Shown: one piece after another, positions 34,101 through 47,800 of the stretch
How positions within the stretch are numbered: position 1 is the first letter of the stretch
Layout of the letters: every line of letters begins with the position of its first letter
NCBI GenBank assembly: GCA_022113835.1
Contig: JAILWY010000014.1
Coordinates: forward strand, 7,069,501 to 7,133,500
Origin: Atopsyche davidsoni
Taxonomy: Eukaryota; Arthropoda; Insecta; Trichoptera; Hydrobiosidae
DNA: 64,000 nt
Direction: 5' to 3'
The notes under the pieces: generated by a model
The model's input: the letters and a program-made list of their open reading frames with translations, nothing else
Told to the model about the DNA's origin: nothing
The model's database searches: none
Position numbers and translations under genes: made by a program

Positions 34101-37100
34101 TACACACAGACAGTAAATGTCAATCTTCTCATCTGTGAGTATTTCGTGCCAGACATTTAATTGCGTAAACATATTTAACATGTCAAAAGGGAAGATTACT
34201 TCCGCGGGATGGTGAGCTTCTACACACTTGTATGGTAGTACCTCCATTGTCGTGACTTTCGTTCAATGAGATTTCCTTAATTATTTTATAAACACGTGTT
34301 CTTAATAATGCTGCCTTGGATTTAGATTTTCGTGTCGAGAATGTGAGTTTTTATGCAACGAGTGTCAAAATGCAACGAGGCAACCAGTTTAAAGTTACAC
34401 AATAAATATATTTGCGTCCCTAGTTTTATTTAAATTCATTAAAATTTATCGACTTCTCATAGTGCATAATAACCCAAAGTGATGATTTCTATAAAATTAT
34501 GCAGGTTTTTTTAACGAATTACTTTCTATACGTGAACACGTGAGCTCAAAGGTTATGGGATAACATTGTTTTTGAAAATTAAATTACAAAGCGTATTGTA
34601 CAGAAAAACCAGTTGAGTGGAAAAGTGGATTGCATAAAATTCATTTTCAGAAACTGCGATTTTAATGCAATATTTAAGTGCATTATTGGATATCCCTTTT
34701 ATGGGGAAAAATCGTTAATCCGGCAACCCTTTCCGCGCGGCCGATACACCCGCGTGTAGCGATAAGCCCGGGATTTGCATCCGTGGTCGGGGATTTTAAA
34801 GGAAATAATTGGTGGGTAATGTAAATACTGACGGTCGTGTGGCACTCCACCTGCCTGGCTCCGAGCTAATCCGGCGCCATTACAGCTGCAAGCACAGCGC
34901 GCCGATTCAATTTCGCGTTGTCCGCAGTCGGTGAGTCGAACGGCTCTGAGTTTACTGGCACAAAAGAGGAAAACATATTTATTCCGTTTAATGTCATTCT
35001 TTTCGCTTAGCCTTTGCCATTGTTCGGTCGCTTCCTTTCGTTCTTCAATTATCAGGCTTTCTGCAGCGTGCGGTTACGATCAATGATTTTGATACGCAGC
35101 GTCAAGTATAAAACTTCGATTTACTGAATGCGAATGATTTATCAAGGGAATAACAATATATAGAATTTAAAAAAAATTAAGAAAACACTTCAATTTGTTT
35201 GAATACATCACGCTTCAGATGACTTCTAATTACTTCAACACATTTTTGAACGGATTACCATACCTTACGCAGACCTCGAATCCTCGCCAAGAAACGTGAC
35301 TAATAAAATTGTATAAAATTAAATGGTACTTAATACATAAACAAGCTGTTCATGTTGATAAATTCTTGTTCTGTGTTTTGTACGCTCTTAATTGTTTATT
35401 GAGAGTTACTGATTTTAAATATTCAGTGCTATTGTGTGTTCACCCGTAGACTAACTAGAGGCTCTACGAAAATTTAAGTATTAGTATTAAACAATTGGTT
35501 ATACTTTATTGGAGTTCATGAAGTTATTACGGAAAATCCCAAGAAAATTATTAATCAGTACGAAAAAAATAATGAAACCAAAAATGTTATATAAAAGCAT
35601 AAATTTAAGAATGCTTATATCAATTGAAAAGTTGGAATTTCATAAAAAGTGGTGGGTATATATCATTTACACTCCGCGAGCTACAGACATTTAAAGTTTT
35701 ATTGATTATTTGAATAAACACCCTATTTATTAAAATTATATGCCACTTTATTTTACAAATATGGCTATCTCTGTTGTTGGAAACACATTGGAAACATAAT
35801 GAACTAGAAGTCATCATTCTTAGTTACTTTTCATATAATTCCTTATTTCAACGTCGGTTTTAACTAGTCATTCCATTAAGGAATTTAGGGCTATGTGCGT
35901 GCATACTTTAAAATAAACCCTTTATTTTAATTCTAAGCAATGAAATAATAATCCATCAACAAATAATAAAAACACATACGGGCGCCTCGTACCAAGTGCG
36001 AGTAGTCTATTTAAAAAGCTCTCTGGGCGCGGGTCATCAAAATCATCACGCTCGTAGCAGTTGCCAGGAGAACGATAAGTCAGAGCGGAGAAGTTCTGAT
36101 CACGTCAGAGGCAGAAGTTCACATCCAAGGAGAGTAAAATATTTGGGATGCCGAGCGAACCAATAAAACCGCGACGATCTCTCAAAACCGAGTGAAAAGA
36201 AGGAATGCCAGCGATATGGCGCTATAAAATAATATTTGAGGTTGATTCTGAAATGTGTTATCAGACACCGTATATGGATCGATCCTCGCAGTAGTTCAGT
36301 TAAAATTATATACTTATAGATGTTTGGATATATTTAAAAATTTACTGGAGTATGGGTTGGGGCTTTGGAAATATCATGTATTTAATTATTCTCGATTTTT
36401 AAGCATAAATCGAGAGAAATACGCAAACGAAAGCAAAAAAGTCAAATGACATCCCGAAGACATATTATTTTAATAAATCGACTAAGAAAAAAGCTCAAAT
36501 AATATTTTGAAGTGTCCAAATAATATTATAAAAAAAATACTTAGTGACTTATTGACAGATCGACTAGATTTACTTATTGGACATCATTTTAAACTACGTA
36601 GACCTACAAGGTTACGAAATATAAACTTTTACACTTATACGTTTATTAAGCCTGGAGGTGTTTGTTCCAAAAACCGAGATTTTTTACGTCGTTTCAAGTG
36701 TGACTGATTACCTTGATATTTTATAATATGATTTGCAGGTTTATCTTGGATACGCAAAGTTAATAAATTTTGGTAGGGTTTATTTTGAAAATTCTTCACT
36801 TAATTATCAGTATCTTGGATTAATCTTCTTATGTATTTGAGAAGAACAAAACTATACACGCTACAATCTATCCCAAAGATGCATTTAGTTTGATTGAGCA
36901 CAAATTTAAATATTTTATTTATTTAAAAATAATAGTCGGTTTTATATAATAGTATGAAAGTAAGTTATCAAAATGTTTAAATAAAATTGAATTAATTGAA
37001 TGGGAGCAAGCTTGTATCGCTACTGATGCCTAACAACGACTTTGGGGCTCTATTGGTTGTGATAATTTGCTTACTACGGACAGACATTGTTATGGAGAAA

Positions 37101-40100
37101 CATTTACAGGCATGACAAGCCCATCTGTTGTTCCGGTCGCTTTATACATAGACCAAGGACACATAATCTTTCACAATTTAATGGCTTTTAAAAGAAGTTT
37201 TATTTTGGAATACATATAATATATCCTAACAAGCAATTAGCGGCTGACACGGAGATCAATGATATCATGTGGCACGCTAAGGAGCCTGGAGACCTTTGTG
37301 GACTTTTTAAACATACTATAAACTATAAAGATAAACATTGAAAGGTGCTACAAAGTAATGAAAGATATTTATATTTAATGGATGTTAAAACAACAACAAA
37401 AAACACATATATTTTTACATAATAATTTAGTTAGATATTTGGAATAGTAGTGCCAAAATAGTATGTTAGTTTGTATGATAAAAAAACGGAGTGTGTTGTT
37501 TTTTAGACTAAAAATATGAGTGTATATTAAAAATGTATCAAATTAATTTGTTTAAAGTTTAAAGCTCAGGTTTTTTTGTTAAATTTGGGCACTGTCAAAT
37601 TTAAGAATTATGTAAAAATTGTGTGAATTATTGTAAGATCGCATGTCCAGTCTTGCCTTGTAGTACAGGCTCAGACTATACAGGATGTCTCTACTACTAA
37701 TGAACTTAGGGGGTTCAATCAAAACTCCCCTGCTTGTGTAAGCTATGCACTAAAATTGCACCGGAAACTGTACAGGGAAATGCGATTACTCAGAGAAGGC
37801 GCCACGGGAATAATTTCTACGAAAGAGGCTTGTCTATTTAAGGGCTGGGGTTAGTTTCTGGACAGTCTTCATATCTCCAGACTCACAGGGGTAGCATAAA
37901 CAGTAATTTAAATTATTTGTTGTTTACGGTGGAAGTACAACATTGTCAATCTCAATGGTATGTTTATTATGCTAACATTTCAGTATAATGATAATGATAT
38001 ATTTAAAACGATGGTATTTTACTGAGTAATATTTTTAAAAAAGACTAAAAATGTTTAATATGTTGTGTCATAAATATTATGTACAATTTTAATAAGACTA
38101 TTCTTATTGTGTATTAAAAATAGATATGCATTATTAGTAATTTTTCAAAGATAAATAACTAGTTGGTGGATCTTAAAATATACACCTCACAAAAATATAT
38201 GCTAAATTTAAAGATAAATAACCGAGTTGCGGTGCAGTAAAATATTTTATTTCTATAAAAAAAACTTTTATTATTTCACTTTTGTATTATAAAAAATATT
38301 AAAAAAACGCATACAGAAAAGTTTTTTTTCATTTTTCGATGTGATTGTGAAATAGTATTGCGGGCATTTTATAGTTTTGATTTTTTTCTTCTGGTCATAA
38401 CCATTCTGAATGTATTTTTATGATCGCTGCCAGGATAATTTCATATTGAAAAATATATTTCAGAAGGTAGCTTTTCAGATAACGAGTTCAAGAAATTTAT
38501 TTTAGATGATACAGCTAACCAAAGCGGGCAAGACCTGTAGTTAGTAGTTAAGTTACATTTATGATGGTAAATTAAGTTGAAAAGAGAAAAGTTGGGCGAA
38601 GACATCTGAAATCTGTCTGCTTTGAGGAGTCTCCCGAGCTGCCTGCAGCAAGGGGTGGTGGTGGGTGGCGGGGGCGGGGGCGGGGGCAGCGCTAAGTACA
38701 CGGCGGGCATTGTGCGCTCTGACAGTAAAGACTGAGTTTCCACTCGAAAAAGTCATAAAAGGCGATTAGAGCATTGTTTTAATGGATAATAGGTTCCTGA
38801 ATGGAAAACCGAAGACGTCCGGGGCTATCCCGTCAATAGCCCGCCGGGGCATATCAAATTACTCGGTGATAAATCCCTTCCCGAATATTCCCGCCGTCGC
38901 CGCGAGTAAACAGGCGTTCGGGTTTCACGGCGATAACTTTATTCTATTCTATGAAAAAAGGGAGCGGCCGATACGGCTTCCCCGCAGTCGCAGTCCGAAG
39001 TTGCGAAAAAGAAGTTATCTATGGAATTCCAGCAAATGTAAAAGTTTTCCATGAGATCGGTTTCGGTGTGCGCGTGTTCTCAGTCCCGGTGAATTCGCGT
39101 TTGGCGTTGAAATCGTGGGTAATCTTGATTGATTCGTGTACGGAGAGCGGTTCGAGCTCCCTCCAAACTTACCCGCTCGCAAGTTCGAAAGTATCATAAT
39201 ACGCATACGAGTACACGCCAGCCGCGCGACGCAAGTTTATCGCTTCACAAATTATTAATGCCCTCGATAAAGTTACAGGCGAACAATCGGTACGTATTAT
39301 TAGATTGTTTGAACGTTACACATTTAAAAATAAAAATTACCCGACTGCTGTACGCTTTATTGCTAGAAGCAAAAAGCAGAAGTTTCTTTCGGAGCGGGGA
39401 GTCGCCGTCGGTCTGTTGGCAGTGCCGAACCCCGCGGAAGGACGCCGCGAGTCAAATTAACCGAGAAAAGCCAAGTGCCTTCCGGTAATCATCGTCGACT
39501 TATCGGGTGCCCCAGAGCGAGAGCCACTTACGTGGCCTATTATGTGAGCGATAGAGACGGTCATAGTCGGAAGCGTGGATTCGGTTTTTAAGTGAGTTTT
39601 TTATGGGACGGAACGTCTTGCTCAGAGCGGTCGCCATATTGACAATTTTTAATAGCTCTTTTTGGCGAGGAGTATTAAAGTAGAATGCAGCTGGAAATGG
39701 TGCGCTTTTGGTCAAATCTCGTATTTTAATGTTGAATATAAAAGAGTTTTCCATTGAAGAGGCACCGGAAAATTCGTCAGGATAAGGGTATCTTCTTAAA
39801 ACTGAACGTGAAGTTCTCAAAATTAAAGTTCTTATTTTTAATTAACCGAGAGCTGCGATAGATAATTTTTACATTGGAATATTTACCTATAAAGTTAAAG
39901 GAAAAAAATGAGTGCATGCATTAATTAAAATCTTTAAAATTTAACTCTGGTCAGGATTGAAACGATCAATGAAGGATCGGATATGGTTTATTCTCGGCCA
40001 GCGCACGTACCTCTCTTCAGCTTTGCGCCGTTGATAATAATGGCGCAGTTCAAGCCGACTCGGAATTGGAATTAATGATGCCTCGTCATCCGACAAACCC

Positions 40101-41595
40101 CAAAATACCGTTATTCTGGCAATAAGACCGACTAAAAATGCAAATAAACTTCCGAAAACAGTAAAGCCCGCGCGAGCCGCACAAATTGGCTAATTCATAT
40201 TCAATACAGCTCACTCCGAAATGTTGCTCTGTACAAGGAAAGCGAGAACTTTAAAGGGAAATTGTCCACGTAGAGCGCTCGGCTGGTGCAAAAAGAAAAT
40301 CTTAAACTCCTTTATTGTGCCCACGTAAGATAAATACGTATTTCAAGCATTTAATAGTAACTCTCCCCTAAAGATTACAAAATATTAGTCAAAAAGTATA
40401 CGCATACCATAAAACCGGTATAAAATTGGTTAATTTTCCAACTTGTTGATGGACTTGAATCTGAAAGACGATATTCGCGTAGCTCTACAGAAAATCCAAG
40501 TACAATGCGACAGACACATGCTACTAATCTCTTTGCATCTACTTTTACGAGGTTAGAAACTTCTTAATGAAAGACTGAATGAAAATTGCCTCATGAAGGG
40601 TAAAGCTGTTCTAGAGAAAAGTGTTGTAAACCGGCCTCGTCTATGCAACCGCCGTTATATTTATATTTTACGCTATTGTTCAACTAAAGTACGGAAATCC
40701 AACTACTCTTGTACCATGGTAAATAGTAAAATGTTTCGGTACAAATTATAGAAAATAATTTTTGTAAAACTAAGAAGTTAAGGAGGAAAATCTTTTTATA
40801 AAAATAATATTTGATTTAATTAAAATTTGCATAAAAACGTTTTACGCCATTAAAACAGATTGATTACAATTTTTTTAATAATATAAATACACTTTAAGTT
40901 TCTGTTGCTTAATTGTCTGTCCGTTAAGATTTTAAATTTTTATAATGGAGAAAGTCTTTAGAATTTCCAACATAGAAAATGGCCTAAGTTTTCAACTACA
41001 ACTTGCGAAGCAATGGCCTATGTACACGAAGCTTTATATTCGCAAGAGTAGCGAAGAAAGCTGCCGAGGATGAAGTTGAATATATTTTATTTGAGTTGGA
41101 GCCAATTAGTGCAGGGGGATTTGTAAATTACACTATCCATTATTTCGCTCACTAAGTTTGGGAAAGAGTACACGGGAGAAAAGCTAAAATGTACGACACC
41201 GAATCTGTCTACTGTTCTATTTATTCGCAAATGCTACTGAGCCCGTTAGATAAAAATCAACAATTATATTTAGATTACAACAAAGATGGAACCTCAGTTA
41301 TTTGGAGCTGATAATGAATATTACTTTTTGAAAATATCTAATTAAAAAAGTTTAGATTCATATAGATACGATTCAGATTCAAGCAATGCCTTACGAAAAT
41401 TGTAGGTAATCGTACATAGAAAAAATTAAGTACGATATTAATAAAATAATTTTTGGCATACACATACATTTATTTTTATTGTTTAAAATAATCTAGTCAC
41501 GCTTTAAACACCTCGTGTGGTTGAAGCGCCCATCGCTGCTAGAGCCTTGCGCTAGTACGCCGGTGACCCTGGCTCGCGGCTCGGGGGGCTCCCCC
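28117..41595. other. 13-kb non-coding stretch
   Basis: No supported gene. Mostly AT-rich, with GC-rich patches near 34720-34930, 36000-36200 and 38640-39190 and at 39380-39520. A purine-rich G-run block sits at 38655-38690, and two divergent ~35-bp direct repeats at 38145-38180 and 38209-38245. Most likely intron or intergenic DNA with regulatory patches (inference). Confidence 0.5.
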
Positions 41596-41823
41596 GGGGG
41601 CGCGGGGGCGCGGGGGCGCGGGGGCGCGGGGGCGCGGGGGCGCGGGGGCGCGGGGGCGCGGGGGCGCGGGGGCGCGGGGGCGCGGGGGCGCGGGGGCGCG
41701 GGGGCGCGGGGGCGCGGGGGCGCGGGGGCGCGGGGGCGCGGGGGCGCGGGGGCGCGGGGGCGCGGGGGCGCGGGGGCGCGGGGGCGCGGGGGCGCGGGGG
41801 CGCGGGGGCGCGGGGGCGCGGGG
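41596..41823. repeat. (CGCGGGGG)~28 octamer satellite
   Basis: 228 bp of a perfect 8-bp repeat, almost pure G/C, with GGGGG runs every 8 bp and CGC between. Open frames of 111-153 codons on both strands (Ala-Pro-Arg or Gly-Arg-Ala repeats) are artefacts of the repeat. Confidence 0.97.
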
Positions 41824-44800
41824 CACCCCCTCCCCGGCATTCAAATCCGCCGATCCGCGGGCCAATCGGACGCTGTCCCGACCGCACATCAAACTTTTAT
41901 ACGAGATGTTTTTTTGTGGTTTCGTTTGTCCGACGAGCTCTACGGACTTTGGTGCGAGAAGAAAAGTCATGTTTAAAAATTGGCATTCAACTCATTTGGG
42001 TCCACCTCCGCGGGACGTGTTGGTCAACAAACGTTGACAACTATTATCTGATGTCAATATGTACACTTCGCGGAATACTTACTAATTTTGATATAATGTT
42101 GTGTTGAAATAAGATGTGCAAATATTTTATTAGTTTTATGCGTAAGCATTTGGCATTGACTCTCTGCAGCTTTCCATTACTTTACAAATTTTCCCGGCTG
42201 TTTTCTCACCTGCCTGTCGAGTGGCCCGGATTACAGTCCTATTGGGAATGCTTTATTCTCCGGCACGTGTGGATGTATCACTTTACAACAATGTCTGTAT
42301 GCACTTAACTTTTTATATTGATGACTCACTCGTCCGCTCGTGCTTTATGTAAAAAATGCAAATTGTATTTTTAAAACAGCAATAGTCGCGTAAATATAAA
42401 CACTTTTTATAATAAGTATTTTTTTTAACAGATATTTAAAAAAATCATAAGTTTATTGATTTAAAATATATGAACAATATCATTTATTCGTTTTATTAGG
42501 AAAGATTGTATTGAAATAATGGCTACATTTCGATAATTTTGGGGATTTAATTTAAAAAAAAAATAAGTGCTGAAATGTAAAAATATATTAACCGTTTTAG
42601 CAAAAATCGAAACATATTATTTGATCTTATAGTCTTGAACCAATAATGTTGTTCTCTGAATATAAGTTTGTTTTGATAATTTAATCAAGTGAAAACATGT
42701 TAATAGTATTCAATAGTTTACGGGTAAGGTACGAAATGTATTTAAAGATTTAAAAACTGCACAGCACTGATATTTTTACCTATACATTCGGATTTAGCAT
42801 TATAGTATGAAGGAGAATGAAGGGAGGCTTATTTGTATAATGAAGATTATACCTTGTATGGAGTACCCAAGCATTTTCAGATTAATATTTATGAAAAGCT
42901 TTTGTAACAAAAGTACATTGTTATATCGATGTAATAAAACGGAACATAAGTAAGAAGGCTCACACACAAAGCTGCGGGCAGATATCGGGTGGATCTTGAA
43001 ACTCATTAGAGATGAGGGCTAATGGTGATTCAATGTTATCTTTTGTGAAAGCAAAAATCAATCTACATTGGCGGCTGCTTATCATATCAATGTACTATGT
43101 CTGAATTTTTATATACAGATTATAAGAATAAGATAAAGCATAAAACCGCACACACATACATATTCATAATATATATTACTGGAAAATCATGATTTAACGG
43201 CAACGGTCCCTCAAAACCTCCCCAATATCATTACTTTGTTTATTATAACTCTTAATGAGAAAAATAAATTTAAAAAGCGCTGACGTAATTATTACGATAG
43301 CAACATTGAATTTGCGCTATAATCTGGCAACACAGCATCCGGAATGCGCCGGAAGCTGCGAGCGGACCGGAGCGCAGGGCCGGAGAGGGGCCGGGAGCGC
43401 CCGCGGCCCAGAGTAATCATATTTATGCCCCCTCAAGTCATCCCGGCATGTTATTAACACTGAGTTGGAATATTATCGCCCTAAATTGCTTTTAATTTCG
43501 TATTAATTTAAATTTTATTTACTTAAAAGTTATCGATGATTTGGATCTAAAGTCACACTTCCAAAATATTATTTCTACATAGTTTTTATTTAAATAAAAT
43601 TATTTTTAGAATAAGCCTCTGCTTATGCTAATTACGTGGGTGTGCTGATAATGTTTTGTAATGGATGATTATGTATTTGTTTTAATTTCAATGAAGTGTT
43701 TGTCACAGAAAATAAATTATGATTACAAAATACTTTTTATCAAGCAAGTCATAAAGTTATAACTAAGTTATTAAATGCATAAAAAAATAACGAAAAATTA
43801 AGTAATTAGTCAAGCAATGAATCTGGAACTTTCAGTCAGTTATGATTGTGAATGATTTTTATAGCACGGAATATTAGAAGCACTTGCGTTAATTTGTATT
43901 AGTAGGTTAAGTTTATCACAAATAAGACATTTGTAAATAAAATAAAATTCAAATGTATAAGAAAAAGATAAATTTGAATTAGTGTTTTCACTTTTAACAA
44001 TTTTTTGATGTATATATATTATTTAAAAAATACATTTAATAAAAATGTATGTGATTTGATACTACTTGAGTACATAAGAAAGAAATATTGAATATTGTTC
44101 ATTTTGCCCCATCGTATATTTTTATAAAAATGTATTTTTTCTGCTGAAGCTTTAAAAATATAATAAGCTATTCTGCGATATAAACTATAAGTCGAGGAAA
44201 GAAGGAAAAGTAATATGCTAGGTTCGCGATTACGCTCCTTCAGGGGCTTATCCCGGACGAACACTTACCGCAAAAGTGGCCGCAGTAAAAATATGACAAT
44301 AACGTGTAAAAAGAAAACCTCTTTGAACTTTCGGCAACAAGCAGTAAAAGTATCCTCGAGTCCGCCGCGGAAAGAGCACCGTCTTTCGGATTTATTTCTC
44401 GTAAATTTTATCACCCGTTGACATTTTCAGTTTTCAGCCGCGCGGGGCGAGGCGGGGGCTGAAATGCCGTCCCTCTCCCTGCCGACCTCCCCCTTAATAA
44501 GTTCGGTTCATGAATGCCATGGCGCCGAATGAATTCCGATGAAGGCTCTTTAATAATTTGACTGGAAAGGACAGGCAAATGTCAGGCGGGCTTATGCGCC
44601 TGAAACGGAGCGACCTTTAGCGATGCCTTCCCGGGATATTATGAGAAAAACGAAGCTTTATGCGTTAACGTGAAATTAACGAGGTTGTTAATTGGTTAGG
44701 GATATTGAGCATAACGGGGGTGCATTTATTTTTTAACGCCTCAAAATATAAAGCGGTCTTTCTTTGATGCCGTATTTTTGGCGTTAAATATTTATTTACA

Positions 44801-47800
44801 CATTTAATGCGCGAGTAAAAAAAACCGCTTTTGCACAGTTTCAACTAAGAGGGATGAGAACGAAATTAAAATATTAGTATGTTAAGTTTAAGAAACTTGT
44901 TATCGATAACGTTTATATGTAAGGTTTAGAGAGTTCATAATAGCGGTGAATGTCAGTGATGGGTGTTTAATAAGAAAAGTGCCACAATTGAGGCAGTAAA
45001 CAGTGGAATACAGAGCGGAGAGTACGGCCAGAGGAATATAATGTAGTGGCATTATTGCATAGTTCCCCTGGCAGGCCCCGCATTCCCCCCGCGGGACAAA
45101 GACGTCCCGTGAGTGCGGGGGAATAACTTGCTGCTTTATTAATGATCCAGCCGGAGCCGGTACAAATACCGGGAAAAGAGACGTCAATTAAACACGAACA
45201 TGCCGTTGGAAGGGTGCTATCATTTATTGATAGGCTGTGCGTTGCTTTCAATTCATTTCATAAAAAAATATATATATATAAAATACTTCAATGTATTACA
45301 AATCAATTGCATCTAACGCAGTGATTAATTTTATTTATGTAGGAATGCTGCGTAATCGAATCATCGTATTATTTTCTGTTTTATTAATTTTAAATGTACA
45401 ATCATAAAACATACACACGTAATATATGTAAGCGTGTGTGTGTATGTGTAGTTATTCAAATCAATAAAAACAAGCATTAAAAAAAGGAATTGACCTAATT
45501 AACTTTTGATGCTGTGATTGAAGTATGCTTGGTAAAAACGCCAAAGTATTTTAATTCCAATATTATTATTTAAAATCGCAGAGTTCTTAATTTAAATATT
45601 TTAAAATATGACGGAACTTTCAGTAAAAGTTTCGAAAAAAAAAGCTTTAAGAAATTCGCGAAAAGATTTTAGCAGTTTAGTTTTCAAATATTTTTTAAAA
45701 ACACGTAAATGAAGTTGCTCTCCGACCAAACTCGAATTTGAATATGATTGTAGTAAAATATACTTCACAAGTTTGCGAATCAAACCTTGTTAGAAACTAG
45801 AACTTGAAAACTACTTTATTGGGTGACAAATATAACAGATTTACATAGCCGATACTAATTTTTAAGTATTGTTTTTTAAATTAAACTTTTTTGGCCATTC
45901 CGACCGAGATTCGGATCTAGTAAAATATAAAATCAAATATCTTTATTTGTAAACTTAACAGCTTAAAAGATTCAGTTTTTACAGAGCAACACATCTCAGA
46001 TTACAGTTACTATATTTAATTTATAAAATCCAGATCCAATAAAATTTATTGTTGACAGCAAGTTGGAGCTCACTTTTTACGTTGTGGGCATTCTCGGTAT
46101 GTGTTTTTTTAAGACAAGCATTATTTAAAGTTTAAATGTACTTTTAGCAAGTAATATATATGAGAGTAGTAGAGATACCAAGTAGTCGAGTGATTTATTT
46201 GTTTTACTCTTTATTTATTTGCTTGTTTGTGAGAGACAAAGTTAATAGGAAAAACCACAATAAGAGAGTTGATATGACAATACGCCGTCCGTACGAGAGT
46301 GATTGTTAAATCAGCATTTTCCATCAATGAGGTTGCGTGGCTTTGAATATTGTCTATCATATCTCGTAAGAATATTGGGGCAGTAGGGCAAACGTGATTA
46401 CCATATTCCGTAACAAGCTATATTTGTGATTGTCTTAAAACGGAGGCTTACTTTTTGCTGCTGAGTTCACACACAAATTTATGTATAATTTTTTTTTTCG
46501 TAAAGATTGATTTACTTTTTCAATATAATTTTTTTTAACACATTTGCCACGGCTCAGTTTGATATCTGTTTATTGTAAAAGGGCCATTATAAATGCAAGT
46601 TCACATATTAAATAAGTCCTCGAATGATTCTAAAAGTGTTTTATTAGAATCGCAGAGTGAGCGCCTAATGAAAGTGACATACGAAGCGTCTAAGTAAAAT
46701 TGTGAGAAAATCGATTTCGCTCGCGCCCCCCCCTTACAGCCAAATTATCCATGAATTAATAACCTCATTCACATCCACGAACACCCATGGATGATTTATT
46801 AAAACCCCTAACCCCCACCTCGGATTAAATATGTTCCGACTCGGCGATCCACGCCCGCGCCCAACAACCATAAAGCACGTAAAAAAAAACATTCGGGCGC
46901 TAACAGAGTATACTAATGAAAGATATCCGATCGACCATTCACGGATGGGTGGATGTGACATAATATTTTCGGGGTTGCAAAATGGTTGCCGGTCGGCCCG
47001 GCGGGAAGGTCCGGTTTTTATCTTCGCCGCATTATGCAGTGGCCTAGAAGTAGAGATAATCGCGGGATTTTTGTATTTTTTGATGGCAACATTTTTGTAT
47101 AATGTGTGGAGGATTTATCAAAGCAAAACTTTTGTGGCTCTGATATTTTAATTTTTCTTTCATTTTTCCGTACAACTAATCACAATTAAAAGTTCAAATA
47201 TATTAGGTTTGATATGTAGTATCAAACGTTCACCCTACTTAATATTAACAGAGCAAAGTCTATGTTTCAACTGTTGTAATAGTAATATTTTTTTATTCAT
47301 GCGTATTTAAATCTCAAATATTTTATTTTCATAAAATTGTTTTCCGAGTGAAAAGCGGAGAACAAATATAAATATCATATTTACAGTAATTTCATTAATT
47401 TATTAGAAATATATACATAATAACCTTTTTGTTTACTACTGTATAATGGCCTGTCAAAGACTTAATGTTTACCAAATAACCATAAAATGATATATCAAAA
47501 ATAAACATGGACTTTTAAATAAATGTGAAGATTGAGTATTAAGATAAGATTATATATTAAAACGTTCTTATCTAAATTTAGAAAATAGAAATTGAATGTA
47601 ACAAGATCGCTGATAAATTAGCGTAAATGCATTACTTTATATTCTAGACACGCGTCAGGGAAGATAGGCGCAGAAAAATAAACCGACTTAAACTGCGGCA
47701 ATGAGTCAATTTCGACATTTTAACTGCGTGCGTCAGTTTGCCAATCCACTGTCAATACGGCAGGGAGAGCCTCTAAATAAAATAAAGGATCGACTCTTAA

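Noticed and set aside
37637..37854. Open stretch of about 70 codons without a start Met, plus strand
   Set aside because: No recognisable product, and the preceding AAG is not a good acceptor; left uncalled.
41493..41976. Several 110-153-codon open frames on both strands
   Set aside because: All are translations of the CGCGGGGG octamer repeat (Ala-Pro-Arg / Gly-Arg-Ala), open on both strands; no gene.
44895..44940. NLTYK-like peptide on the minus strand, resembling an MMP pre-catalytic segment
   Set aside because: A stop follows within five codons, there is no prodomain around it, and the phase does not match.
45928..45952. CAAATAAAGATATTTGATTT-like sequence (inverse) as a retroelement tail; a similar piece near 33040
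   Set aside because: Too short and AT-rich to assign without a family alignment.
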